A stretch of DNA of 64,000 nt from Thalassotalea fonticola. Lineage in GTDB: Bacteria; Pseudomonadota; Gammaproteobacteria; Enterobacterales; Alteromonadaceae. Shown in pieces: positions 26,550 through 36,900 of the stretch (positions are counted from its first letter, which is position 1; each line of letters starts with the position of its first letter). The notes beneath the pieces are model-generated. The model was not told the origin of the DNA, made no database searches, and saw only the letters and a list, made by a program, of their open reading frames with translations. Where the stretch lies: NCBI RefSeq assembly GCF_032911225.1, contig NZ_CP136600.1, positions 2,728,001-2,792,000 of the forward strand, written 5' to 3'. The position numbers and the translations under genes were made by a program.

Positions 26550-26894
26550 ATGGAATATGCATCAGGGTTAATTAAACTAAAGCCCGACACAGAAGAGAAA
26601 GTCGAACAGTGGCGAAGCACAATCGCCACACGGCTTGATGAAGCGGCTGCCACCTTACGAGATGAAAATGTACAAATAGAGTCTTGGTTTAAAGTAGAAA
26701 TTGACGGTGAAAAATATCTTCTTTGGTACCTTCGTGCGCAATCTATTAAACGCGTATTCGAAATCTCCATGCAGCTGAAACACCCCATTGATAAGTTTCA
26801 TTATGAACTTATGGCTGAAATAACCTCAAACAATGGCAATATTCAAGCCACACCACTGATAGATATACCCGGTGCTTATACAAATACTAAATAA
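26550..26894 (+). CDS. DUF6176 family protein
   Basis: A 114-residue protein: SGLIKLKPDTEEKVEQWRSTIATRLDEAAATLRDENVQIESWFKVEIDGEKYLLWYLRAQS, a ferredoxin-like alpha-beta pattern typical of DUF6176 members, which often occur as mobile cassettes. No known activity. Confidence 0.6.
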   Translation: MEYASGLIKLKPDTEEKVEQWRSTIATRLDEAAATLRDENVQIESWFKVEIDGEKYLLWYLRAQSIKRVFEISMQLKHPIDKFHYELMAEITSNNGNIQATPLIDIPGAYTNTK

Positions 26895-26934
26895 CGGCCC
26901 TATAAATATAACGCCTCACATGTGGACTAACTAA

Positions 26935-27444
26935 ATGAAAAGCAAATATGCCATATCAATTATCAGCACTACTCTTTTTTTGCTGATTTGTAGTTCAAGT
27001 AGTCTTGCCGCTAATGAAGCATTTGTCGGTCTAGGCATGGGCAATCAAGATCAAGATGGTGCCAATTCAGTTAACCTTTCATTCACTACAGGGTATGATT
27101 TTTATCAGCGAGATTTTCAATCGTCACGATTCCAAGGGTTAACGATTGGAGTCGAAGCTCAATATTCTCCATCAATATCAGGTAACAATGAAACAACTAA
27201 CTACTCATTGTTTGGCGCGGCAAAAATTTATACATCAGAGCAATATTATCTGAAGTTAAAACAAGGCGTAACTCGTTTTCCAGATGCGGTATTAACAGAC
27301 TCGGATGCAGAGCGATCACATATTGGACTCGGTGTTGGCCTAGGCTATAAATTAGATAATGGGGCTTTTGAAATTGAATACGTATACTCTAACAAAACAT
27401 TGCATGCTGCAGTTTTTGAAATTAGCTATAAGTACCAGTTTTAA
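26935..27444 (+). CDS. Outer-membrane beta-barrel protein
   Basis: A 169-residue protein with a signal peptide (about 1-25, ending SSLAA). The mature part is made of alternating strands with glycines ([43 protein letters not shown]). The last residues, EISYKYQF, end in the aromatic phenylalanine required for outer-membrane barrel insertion. It is probably an eight-strand OmpA/OmpW-like small barrel. Role unknown. Confidence 0.68.
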   Translation: MKSKYAISIISTTLFLLICSSSSLAANEAFVGLGMGNQDQDGANSVNLSFTTGYDFYQRDFQSSRFQGLTIGVEAQYSPSISGNNETTNYSLFGAAKIYTSEQYYLKLKQGVTRFPDAVLTDSDAERSHIGLGVGLGYKLDNGAFEIEYVYSNKTLHAAVFEISYKYQF

Positions 27445-27479
27445 ATTTCACCCGAAAACATGCTATTCATCAGGGAGTA

Positions 27480-27848
27480 TTGATAAAATTGAAAGCGATT
27501 AATTTTACCGACAAATTTACAAAATTTACAGAACACTGGTCACCAAGAGTTATTGCTGAAATGAATGATTATCAATTCAAATTAGTAAAAGTTGAAGGCG
27601 AGTTTGTTTGGCATGAACACCCTGATACTGATGAAGTATTTATTGTCATTGAAGGCTGCCTAAACATCGAATTTCGTGATGGAAAAGTTGCACTTGAAAC
27701 TGGTGAGATGTTTGTTATTCCAAAAGGTGTTGAGCACAAGCCAACAGCGAATAGTGAATGTAAAATTATGATCGTTGAACCAAAAGGCGTTGTTAACACA
27801 GGTGAAGCTGACAGTTCACTTACCGCTCAAAATGATGTTTGGATTTAA
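27480..27848 (+). CDS. Cupin domain protein
   Basis: A 122-residue single-domain cupin. Motif 1 is [18 protein letters not shown] (His45, His47, Glu52). Motif 2 is [16 protein letters not shown], with a further histidine. The metal site is thus complete. The start is uncertain: a TTG at 27480 follows GGGAG closely and another TTG lies at 27489. Proteins of this class occur in many cassettes. The substrate is unknown. Confidence 0.8.
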   Translation: MIKLKAINFTDKFTKFTEHWSPRVIAEMNDYQFKLVKVEGEFVWHEHPDTDEVFIVIEGCLNIEFRDGKVALETGEMFVIPKGVEHKPTANSECKIMIVEPKGVVNTGEADSSLTAQNDVWI

Positions 27849-27856
27849 ACACAATA

Positions 27857-28396
27857 ATGAAAATTTCACATAAATTATCTAGACTATTTCGTAATGCTAC
27901 TCTGTTAGTAACCCTATCTTTTATGTTCTTAACTCTTACCTCGGTACGAGCTTATGCCCAAGATCCAACTTGCTTTAATAACGTAAACATTGAACCAAGT
28001 TTTATCGCTTTTACAACTACCAAGGAAAGCAAACTTGCAAATTGGTATCAAACTACGTTTGGCTTAAACATAGTAAAAGAATTCTCTTTTCCTGATGGGT
28101 CTGTAACAGGTGTTTTAATGCACAAGGGAGAGTTTGTCATTGAAGTATTCAATAGAAAAGATGCACTTAAAAAAGATGATTTCATTAAGAAAGCTAAAAC
28201 AGAGCAATGGCGCGGTGTGATGAAATTCGGCATTTACACTAACGCAAACCTTGCAACACTGAAGCAATGTCTTAAGAATAAAGGGATTAAAGCAGGCCGA
28301 ATTTTTAAGGATGAAAAACTGAATATAGATTTACTGCAAGTTATCGACCCTGAGCAGAATATACTCGAAATAATCAGTAGAACAAATAAGCTTTAA
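27857..28396 (+). CDS. Secreted VOC (glyoxalase-like) protein
   Basis: A 179-residue protein with a long signal peptide (MKISHKLSRLF...LTLTSVRAYAQ, cleavage about residue 34), then a VOC domain: IEPSFIAFTTTKESKLANWYQTTFGLNIVKEF and a closing LLQVIDPEQNILEIISR. It is exported, whereas the two other VOC proteins of the block are not. The start at ATG 27857 is preferred over the ATG at 27839, which overlaps the cupin stop. Confidence 0.7.
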   Translation: MKISHKLSRLFRNATLLVTLSFMFLTLTSVRAYAQDPTCFNNVNIEPSFIAFTTTKESKLANWYQTTFGLNIVKEFSFPDGSVTGVLMHKGEFVIEVFNRKDALKKDDFIKKAKTEQWRGVMKFGIYTNANLATLKQCLKNKGIKAGRIFKDEKLNIDLLQVIDPEQNILEIISRTNKL

Positions 28397-28411
28397 AGGG
28401 CTCTAATCACC

Positions 28412-28495
28412 ATGAATAAATTTCAGCACTTGGTTTTCATTGGTTTAATTATGAGTACTTTTTTTTCATTTTTCACTTTACCCATGGAGAAATAA
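28412..28495 (+). CDS. Possible 27-residue hydrophobic peptide
   Basis: An ATG-to-stop frame encoding MNKFQHLVFIGLIMSTFF then SFFTLPMEK fills the gap before the second GFA gene. It looks like a single membrane helix or the leftover signal peptide of a decayed gene. The GFA start follows it by two bases, so its end supplies the GGAG ribosome site of that gene. No independent evidence of expression. Confidence 0.25.
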   Translation: MNKFQHLVFIGLIMSTFFSFFTLPMEK

Positions 28496-28497
28496 TA

Positions 28498-28887
28498 ATG
28501 AAAGGTGGCTGTCACTGTGGTGACATAAGGTATGAAATACAATTCAAACCATTCGATGCAGATATTTGTCACTGTCGAGATTGCCAAAAAGTTACTGGCT
28601 CTCCTATCGGTGTATGGATGGACTTTAAAACTGAGCAGATTACTTGGCTAAAAGGAGTGATAACTGAATATCAATCATCAACAAATATTTTTAGAGGCTT
28701 TTGCTTAAAGTGTGGCTCCACTTTGAGCTACAGAAATAGTGATCAGCCAGCATACTTTACCTTAAGTATTACATCCCTTGATGACCCAAATATTGTGGAA
28801 CCTAATTATCATATTTATACTGACAACCAAGTTAATTGGTTAACGATTCAAGATGATTGTAAAAGGTATCCAAAAGAGCGCTCTTAA
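28498..28887 (+). CDS. GFA family zinc protein (second copy in the block)
   Basis: A 129-residue protein with the same zinc layout as the gene at 25676 (GGCHCGDI, DICHCRDCQKVTG, FCLKCGSTLSYRN) but low overall identity, so the two are not a recent duplication. It is the last rightward gene of the cassette-like block. mrcB converges on it from the right. Confidence 0.85.
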   Translation: MKGGCHCGDIRYEIQFKPFDADICHCRDCQKVTGSPIGVWMDFKTEQITWLKGVITEYQSSTNIFRGFCLKCGSTLSYRNSDQPAYFTLSITSLDDPNIVEPNYHIYTDNQVNWLTIQDDCKRYPKERS

Positions 28888-28925
28888 TATTAAATTCAAT
28901 ACAAAAATTTCAGTCTAATACCTTG

Positions 28926-31274
28926 TTACTCACTATCTGTTCCAAATAGTTTTTCTAACCAACTTGGTGGGTCTTTACGTTGTTCAAGGCACTGATCTGA
29001 ATAGAATATACCATCACTTATTGCTGGAAAGTCTGCAACATTAGCACAGTCGCCAATAACCGCATTGCCCGTTGCCAATTCGAAGGTGGCAAACTCTACT
29101 CCATCAGGCACCAGGTCAAAGCGACTATTACTACCCTGCTTTTTCAGGTAATTGGCAAAAACAGTTAACGCACCGCTACTACCGGTTAAACCTGTTGGTA
29201 AATTATCGTCTCGACCAATCCAAGTTGTAACAACACTTTCACGATCATAGCCAACAAACCATGAATCACGTGAATCATTACTGGTGCCGGTTTTGCCGGC
29301 CAGAATTTGCTCAGGAAATCGCCATGCCAAAGACTTAGCGGTTCCTTCTTGTGCAACTTTAGCTAAGGCAAAATCAATTAAATAAGCGCCTTGTAGCGAC
29401 AATCTGGCATCAACAACATTTGCTTTGCTCCACAGAACATCGCCTTGTGATGATACGACTTTTATTATGGCAAAAGATTTGTTGTATAAGCCACCATTGG
29501 CAATGGTGTTGTACCATTGGTTCACTTCCAAAGCCGACATATTAATCGCGCCCAATAACATACTTGGTACTTTCGGCACTTTACCTTTAAAGCCCAGTTC
29601 TGCAAGGGTTAAGGCTACCTTGTCAACACCAACTTTTAAGCCTAAGTTTACCGTTGGTACATTTAAAGACTTTACTAAGCCGTCAAGTAGCGGTACTTGT
29701 CCCCTGAACTTACCATCATAGTTTTTTGGCTGCCAAAGCTTGCCTTTTGAGCTTTTTAAAGAGATCGGTTCATCTTTTAGTGGTGAGGCTAAATTGTATC
29801 GTTCGAATTGCTCAAGCGCAGTTAAATAAACTACCGGTTTAATTAATGAGCCAATGGGCCGTTTGGCATCTAATGCACGGTTAAAACCTGAATATTTTAC
29901 TTCTTTACCACCGACAACAGCTTGAATTTCGCCAGTGCGAATATCACTCACTAACACTGCCGCTTCAAGTTTATCGTTCGCTTGGAATTTTTCTAAAGCT
30001 GCTAGTTGTTCTATCAGTGCCTGTTCAGCGTGAGTTTGCCTGTGCAAGTCAAAACCGGTAAATATGCGAATACCCGATTGCATCGCGCTATTAGCCCCCA
30101 TGCTCTTTAATTCACGGCGAACCAACTGCATATACCCTGGATAAGTTTGTTTGGCAAAGCGGCGATCTGGGCGAATATTTAGCGGTGTTGCCAATGCTTT
30201 CTTGTACTGAGCAGTATCAATGGTGTGGTTTTCAAACATTACCCGTAAGACTAAATCTCTACGCTCTGTAGCTCTTTTAGGTTTGCGCCACGGATCATAA
30301 AACGAAGGGCCTTTTATTTGTGCTACCAACAAGGCAACTTCAGAGTTATTCAATTGTTTCAGCGGTTTACCAAAATAAAATTGTGATGCCAAGCCAACGC
30401 CGTGAATTCCGTTGGCATAATGCTGGCCTAAATATACTTCATTTAAGTAAGCTTCTAAAATTTGATCTTTTGAATATCGTATTTCCAAAATGATAGACAT
30501 AATGGCTTCATTCACTTTTCGCCATAAGGTTTTATGACGAGTTAAATACATATTTTTAGCAAGCTGCTGGGTTAAGGTACTGCCACCTTGCACCGTTTCA
30601 CCGGCTAATATATTTTTCCAGAAAGCCCGTAAAATTCCGCTTGGCGATACTCCATGGTGATGATAAAAATCCTTATCTTCAATAAGTAATAATGTGTCAA
30701 TTACTTGCTCTGGAATTTGCTCTAAAGGAATAACAACCCTATCTTCGCCTTCTGCCGATAAAATACGGTCAATTAGGATCGGTTCAAGTTTAACTTGATG
30801 AACTTGTTGTTTGTCTTGGATTAGGCGAAAGACTTCACCACTTTTTTTCTCAATAGTAATCAATGATGCGGGCTCTAAGCCTGAGTCAAAATCGAATTCA
30901 CGTCTATAAACAATCAGTCTGGTAGATTTTCGAGTGTACTCACCGGGTGCGTTAACAACAGAAACACGCTTATAATTAAGCTGCTTCAACTCGGCTTCAA
31001 GGAAATCAAAATTAACTTTTTGATCATTAAATAGGGTTGGAACTCGACCAAATACTTGAGCAGGAACCTGCCAGCGTTGGCCTTCAAAGGTTTGTCTAAC
31101 TTTACCGTCTAAGTAAATACTGTATAAACCTATACTGGCAATAAATATTAACGATAACTTTATTGCAGTAATGGCACACCAATGAGCAAAGCCTTTACTT
31201 TGGGCTTTATTTTTTTTAACTTTGCCTTTGGTAAAGCCTTTTTCTTTCTTCTTTATTATTTTTCTAGCTGCCAT
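28926..31274 (-). CDS. mrcB: Penicillin-binding protein 1b, bifunctional
   Basis: A 782-residue class A PBP: a basic N-terminal cytoplasmic tail, a transmembrane helix (about 32-55), a UB2H-like region (about 65-160), and the GT51 transglycosylase with catalytic EDKDFYHHHG (Glu199) and GGSTLTQQLAKN. The transpeptidase follows, with the SxxK motif in RPIGSLIKP, SLN in VKSLNVPTV and KTGT in LAGKTGTSND. It polymerises and cross-links peptidoglycan. The UB2H and C-terminal parts separate it from PBP1a. hrpB lies 24 bp upstream on the same strand, an order common in gammaproteobacteria. Confidence 0.95.
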   Translation of the reverse strand: MAARKIIKKKEKGFTKGKVKKNKAQSKGFAHWCAITAIKLSLIFIASIGLYSIYLDGKVRQTFEGQRWQVPAQVFGRVPTLFNDQKVNFDFLEAELKQLNYKRVSVVNAPGEYTRKSTRLIVYRREFDFDSGLEPASLITIEKKSGEVFRLIQDKQQVHQVKLEPILIDRILSAEGEDRVVIPLEQIPEQVIDTLLLIEDKDFYHHHGVSPSGILRAFWKNILAGETVQGGSTLTQQLAKNMYLTRHKTLWRKVNEAIMSIILEIRYSKDQILEAYLNEVYLGQHYANGIHGVGLASQFYFGKPLKQLNNSEVALLVAQIKGPSFYDPWRKPKRATERRDLVLRVMFENHTIDTAQYKKALATPLNIRPDRRFAKQTYPGYMQLVRRELKSMGANSAMQSGIRIFTGFDLHRQTHAEQALIEQLAALEKFQANDKLEAAVLVSDIRTGEIQAVVGGKEVKYSGFNRALDAKRPIGSLIKPVVYLTALEQFERYNLASPLKDEPISLKSSKGKLWQPKNYDGKFRGQVPLLDGLVKSLNVPTVNLGLKVGVDKVALTLAELGFKGKVPKVPSMLLGAINMSALEVNQWYNTIANGGLYNKSFAIIKVVSSQGDVLWSKANVVDARLSLQGAYLIDFALAKVAQEGTAKSLAWRFPEQILAGKTGTSNDSRDSWFVGYDRESVVTTWIGRDDNLPTGLTGSSGALTVFANYLKKQGSNSRFDLVPDGVEFATFELATGNAVIGDCANVADFPAISDGIFYSDQCLEQRKDPPSWLEKLFGTDSE

Positions 31275-31297
31275 TATCCGTATGTGTTCTTAATGCT

Positions 31298-33862
31298 TTA
31301 GTTATTATTATTTAAATGTTTTTTTAACTTTGTTGTTGCCTGTGCGTTTGCCGGATCGTCGGGCCAAAAGTGTTTTGGATAATTGGCCTTCATATCCTTT
31401 TGTACCTCTTTATAGCTGCCCTGCCAAAATCTCGCTAAGTCTTGCGTGACCTGTATTGGCCTTTTAGCCGGAGAAAGTAGCTCTAAAAGTACTGCAACTT
31501 GCCCGTTAGCAACATAAGGAGAACTACTTAAACCATACACTTGTTGCATGGGTAAAGCCAATTTTGGCTGTGGTTGTTCACTGTATTGATAAATAAACTC
31601 TCGACCAACCGGGCTAATGTAGGTTTTCGGCGCCCAAAGTTTTACTAATTTCTGCTGGTCAAAGTCTAAGGCGTTATTGATAATTTCGCTAAAATTAAGC
31701 TTGAGTAATGCGCTTAATTTTTTCACATCATATAAATAAGGACCAAGCCAAGCTTCAAGTTCAGCTAACAGGCCATCTTCGGAAAACTCTGGTAAGTGTA
31801 AATCAGGATAAAAGTCATTCAACCAACGCACACGATTAATGAAGTTTTGCGTATTGTTATCAAATTTTAATATAGCCAAGCCCTTTTGACGAATAAAGTT
31901 ACACCATAATGCAGTTAATGTTTCGCTATTAATAACGGCAGTACTCATTTCTGTTTTTAACACCAGTTTAAATAAACGAGTTTGCTGTTCACTGGTTATT
32001 TTTTGTTGTTTTTCGTTGTAATTTAATACATCAATGGTGGTAATGTGCTCGGCAAAATACTGATAAATGTCGGCCTCATTAACTGGTGATGCCAAAGTGA
32101 TTTGTAACCTTTGTTGGTAGCTATGTAAATTAGCACACACTAAATATGGTTCGCCGTTTAATTTATCATTATTCGATAACTCAGCCCCCTTACCATTTGC
32201 GCATAAATAACTTCCTGTTACTTTGCGGGCTATCGATATGCGTTCAGGGTAAGCAAAGGCAAGCAATAAACCACAATATTCTATCGGCCAGTCATTATCA
32301 TTCAAGCTCATCGCAAATTTTTGTGCGCTAATATTATTCAGTTTTTTAGTAAGATTTTTAGCTTGGGTAATAATGCGATGTTCAATGCCGGTAGCTTTTG
32401 CTTTATTACTATTGGCAAGCTGGAATAATCGACTTCTAATGTCGCAATTGTCGAATGCTCGCTCACGGTTAAAAATATCTCGTTCTTCTAACTGCGCTGC
32501 TAAAAGGCAAGCTAGTGATAAACAATGCAACGCTTGCGGGTCATTTTCAACCACATCCAGCGCTTTAATTAGCATGTGGGCAAATCTTGGATGACAAGGA
32601 AAATTAGCGACAAGTTTACCATGCTCAGTTAAGCGGTTATTGCCATCAACAACATCCAATGCTTGCAGGGTTTGCCAATTTTGTAGTTCTCGTGAATTAA
32701 CCGGCAGCTCTAGAAAGTTAAGTTGCTTAAACTTACTCACTCCCCAATTTGCCACATCTATGGTTAACGGCAATAAATCGGCTTGACTGATCTCACTAAC
32801 CGCATGGTCAACACGGCGTTGAAAATCATCATTGGCATACAAGCGCACACATTTACCGGCTTGCACTCGGCCTGCTCTACCGGCGCGCTGAATGGCAGAT
32901 GCTTTACTTATTTTTTGCATGCTTAAGTCATTAATTAAGCTGTCAGTATTAAAGCGAGCAACCTTTTCATAACCACTATCAATCACCATAGAAATACCGT
33001 CTATGGTTAATGATGTTTCGGCAATATTGGTTGCCAATACAACCTTTCGTCGGCCCGAGACTGCAGGGTTTATCGCTTGCTGCTGTTGCTTAATATCTAA
33101 ATCACCATATAAGGCAAACAAATCAACATCACTAGGTATTTGCTCAATAAGGGCATTATAAATAAAGCGGATGTCAGCAGTGCCTGGCAAAAACACTAAA
33201 ATAGAGCCAGCTTCATTAAAGGCATGTTGACGGATCACACTTATTGCATGTTGGCGCCAATTACGCTCAATGTTTGGTGCTTGATAGCTGATTTCAATGG
33301 GAAAACTTCGACCTTCACAGCCTAATACTTTTGCATCTGGCAAAAATTTAGTCAGGTATTCGTTGTCTAAGGTGGCCGACATTAATAACAGCTGTAAGTC
33401 TTCACGAAAACCTTGCTGAATATCAAGTGCTAAAGCAAATGCTAAGTCGGCATGAATAGAGCGTTCATGAAATTCATCAAATATAATTAAACCAATATCG
33501 CTGAGTTCATTATCGTTTTGGATAAGGCGAGTTAATATACCTTCAGTCACCACTTCTAAACGCGTTTTACGAGATACTTTCGTGTCGTTACGCATGCGGT
33601 AACCCACTGTTTCACCGACTTTTTCACCAAGTTGTTGGGCCAAGCGATTGGCGACTGATTTTGCCGCTATACGCCGCGGTTGCAGCATAATAATTTTGTG
33701 TTGTTTAAATAAATCAGACTCTAATAACCATAACGGTAACTGGGTTGATTTACCGGCACCTGGTGGGGCCGATAATATTATTGCAGGGAAAGATTCTAAT
33801 GCCGTTAAAATAGGTGACTTTACGGTTTGAATGGGTAATGCATTAGCTTGTGCTGAATTCAT
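31298..33862 (-). CDS. hrpB: ATP-dependent RNA helicase HrpB
   Basis: An 854-residue DEAH helicase with motif I SAPPGAGKST (31-40), motif II DEFHERS, motif III SATLDN, and the QRAGRAGR motif VI. The HrpB-specific C-terminal domain (about 480-850) includes WAPKTYISPVGREFIYQYS and a late PVQVTQDLARFW-like segment reading IQVTQDLARFWQGSYKEV. The cellular role of HrpB is not well established. It precedes mrcB in the same direction. Confidence 0.94.
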   Translation of the reverse strand: MNSAQANALPIQTVKSPILTALESFPAIILSAPPGAGKSTQLPLWLLESDLFKQHKIIMLQPRRIAAKSVANRLAQQLGEKVGETVGYRMRNDTKVSRKTRLEVVTEGILTRLIQNDNELSDIGLIIFDEFHERSIHADLAFALALDIQQGFREDLQLLLMSATLDNEYLTKFLPDAKVLGCEGRSFPIEISYQAPNIERNWRQHAISVIRQHAFNEAGSILVFLPGTADIRFIYNALIEQIPSDVDLFALYGDLDIKQQQQAINPAVSGRRKVVLATNIAETSLTIDGISMVIDSGYEKVARFNTDSLINDLSMQKISKASAIQRAGRAGRVQAGKCVRLYANDDFQRRVDHAVSEISQADLLPLTIDVANWGVSKFKQLNFLELPVNSRELQNWQTLQALDVVDGNNRLTEHGKLVANFPCHPRFAHMLIKALDVVENDPQALHCLSLACLLAAQLEERDIFNRERAFDNCDIRSRLFQLANSNKAKATGIEHRIITQAKNLTKKLNNISAQKFAMSLNDNDWPIEYCGLLLAFAYPERISIARKVTGSYLCANGKGAELSNNDKLNGEPYLVCANLHSYQQRLQITLASPVNEADIYQYFAEHITTIDVLNYNEKQQKITSEQQTRLFKLVLKTEMSTAVINSETLTALWCNFIRQKGLAILKFDNNTQNFINRVRWLNDFYPDLHLPEFSEDGLLAELEAWLGPYLYDVKKLSALLKLNFSEIINNALDFDQQKLVKLWAPKTYISPVGREFIYQYSEQPQPKLALPMQQVYGLSSSPYVANGQVAVLLELLSPAKRPIQVTQDLARFWQGSYKEVQKDMKANYPKHFWPDDPANAQATTKLKKHLNNNN

Positions 33863-33929
33863 AAAAGACTAATTAGTAAGTGTTATGCACTTACAATTTT
33901 TTGTTGAATTGAAATTGTTAATTAGCCCT

Positions 33930-36900
33930 TTATAGCACAGGTTTTGTCTCTAAATCAGTACAATTTTTTAAATCTGTCGCTATCACTGATTCAATTTCAT
34001 CTCTGTTAAACACTATATACAATGAAGGCAATACCAATAAACACACTAAGGTGGTAAATAAAATACCAAAACCAAGGGATACCGCCATAGGAACAACAAA
34101 TTGTGCTTGTCGTGACGTTTCAAAAACCATCGGTGCTAAACCACCAAAAGTTGTTAATGTAGTTAATATGATCGGCCTAAACCGGCGCTGACAAGCAAGA
34201 ATAATTGCTTGCAAAGAATTAACGCCCTGAGCCGTTTTCTTGTTGGCGTACTCCACTAAAATCAAACTGTCATTCACGACAACACCAGCAAGTGCCAGCA
34301 TGCCCATTAAACTGACCACGCTCAAACTTAACCCTAGGAACATATGCCCTAATATCGCCCCTATCGCGCCAAAAGGAATAACCGCCATAATAAGTAATGG
34401 CTGGGCATAACTCTTAAACGCAATAGCCAGTAAAATATAAATTGCCGCTAATGCAAAACCAGTACCTAACTCTAAACTCGATACGCTTTCAGCAATTTGT
34501 TCTTGGTCACCACCAAAATGAACAGTTAAGCCTGGGTAGCGTCCTTCTAACTCGGTAACTAAGTGAGTTTTAACTGCTTGCGTAACTGCCGGTATTGCCT
34601 CTTCAGGTAAAACTTCTGCGCCCACGGTTTCTATGCGTTGGCCTTTTCGTCGATTTATTCGTGAAGGTGCCAGTACTTTATTGATGGTAGCGACACTACC
34701 TAAAGGAGCGTACCCCCCCCCCTTGGTTTGTATAAGTAAACTTTCAATGTCATTAGCAACCTCACGCTCTGCTCTAGGCAAGCGTACCAAGGTAGTAACT
34801 TCATTTCGTAAACGGTGCTGCCTTTGCGCTTTAGCACCATATAATGAAGCGCGCATTTGTGCGCCTAAATCTGCTGCATCTAATCCTAATGAACGGCCAT
34901 TTTCATTTAATTTTAATTTCCATTCAGGTTTACCTTCTTCCATTGAGTTTACTGTAGCAACAACATTGTCGATGCCTTCTAAAAATGACGCAGCATCCTG
35001 TGATGCAGCAAGTAACACGTCGGCATCGCTATGGCGTAATTCAATAGTTACCGAAGTTGGTGCTACAGCACTACTGCCACGACGTGCGCCGCTAAAGCGT
35101 AGCTTGCCTTGTTTAGTGAGTTCAGTAGAGCTTGCTCGCCACCACATGCGAACCTGTTCAGTACTGACTTCTCGCTCTTCACTTTCCACTAACAGTAAGC
35201 TCACTTCCACGCCTGTGTCGGTGATCATACTGCGAGTACTCACTAAAATGTCTTCAGCATTATTTTCTTGCAGCATTTTTTGGCTGCTTTGCTCTAAAAT
35301 GTCCCTTAGTTTTATTGCTTGTTCAAGCGGCTCACTTTCAGATATTTCAAAATTTGCTTTAACCCAACGACCATCCATTTTAGGATACAAACCAAAGCCC
35401 ATTTTACCGCTAAACGCATAAGCGATAACCAAGACAAAAGATAAAATCGCAATGGCTAAGGTTAAACTTGGCCAGGCTAAACACTTCTTCAATAGCGGCG
35501 TGTAATAATGAGTGATCAGGCATTGTAAGCCCTTATCGCATTGCTTTTGGAGTGCTTTAAATTTGGCGGTAATTACATTAGGCTTCTTGTCCTTTATATT
35601 GGCAAGATGTGACGGCAATATGAATAACGCTTCAACCCAAGAAACAATAAAACAAAGCACGACCACTACCGGTATTGCGCCAAACAGTAATTTCATAAAG
35701 CCAGGTAATAATAACAAGGGTAAGAAAGCAACAATATTGGTTAAAATAGCAAAGGTTAGCGGTTTAGCGACTTCTTTTGCCCCCAGAATGGCAGCATCGG
35801 AATAAGACATTCCTTCTTCCATGTGGGCATATATGTTTTCACCGGCAATAATGGCGTCATCAACCACAATGCCCAGCGCAATAATAAACCCAAACATCGA
35901 CACCATGTTGATAGAAACATCAAAACTTGGCATTAATAATATAGCGCCTAAAAAGGCACTTGGAATACCTGCAACCACCCAAAACGCCAGTCTAAATTCT
36001 AAAAATAAGCTCATTAAAATGAGTACAAGCAATAAGCCCATAAACGCATTATTAAGTAATAAGCCTAAGCGCTTTTGATAATTTGTCGCATCGTCATCAA
36101 CAATTGAAAGGCCGGCATTAGGTGGTAACATTGCCTCAAGTTCAGGCCACATGCCCTTTACTGAGTCAGCAATATCGCTAGGGCTTTGATCGCCCACTCG
36201 GTATATATTTAATCGCGCGGATAACTGCTTATCATACGTTACCAAATAACGCTCATCGGCAAAACCTTCGCTTACATTGGCGATATCACCAAGTAATAAC
36301 TGATCGCCCTGCTCTGATGATAACAACGGCATTTTTGCTAGTTCGTCAGCCCAATAAGTGCGTTCATCAATAGATAATATAATATCACCATTATCGGCTT
36401 TGATTTTTCCAGCAGATTGCTCAATTACGCCGCGTTTAATTTTCGCTGATACTTGCGTTAAACTTAAATTAAAGGCTTGTAGCGTACTTTGTGGTATTTC
36501 TACATGTATCTCTTCGCGGGGAATACCACTTATATTTACTTGTGAAATATAAGGGGATTGTAAAATACGATCGCGTATTTGTTCAGCAACCCTTTTAACG
36601 CTAAATTTATCCAGATCGGCATGGACTACTATTTCCATAACATCAATCACCCGTTTGCCTAAGTTAACTCTAGGCTTCTCCATGCCCGATGGAAATGAAG
36701 AAATACGATTTACTGCTTGTAGGGCGTCTTGATAAACTTGTTGTGCATTAGCGCCAGCTTCAAGTTCTCCCCTAATTTTAACCCAGCCAGGAAAAATAGT
36801 GGTTCTAATACTTCTGATCCCTGATAAGCTATCTAGAGAGTCTTCAATGGGCACTGCGATTGAATTTTCCATTTCACTTGGTGCGGCCCCGTGGTAGGCA

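Noticed and set aside
20246..28887. Block of small genes as a phage-defence island or prophage
   Set aside because: No nuclease, helicase, toxin-antitoxin, integrase or phage structural gene was recognised; families and spacers fit integron cassettes better.
34713..34722. Ten-C run as a simple sequencing error
   Set aside because: Not excluded, but the frame is intact across the run and the encoded Gly-Gly-Gly fits the loop, so it is kept as a finding to be checked with reads.
34633..35421. 262-residue rightward frame opposite the second RND permease
   Set aside because: Antisense shadow of the permease; the predicted protein is low-complexity and has no family features.
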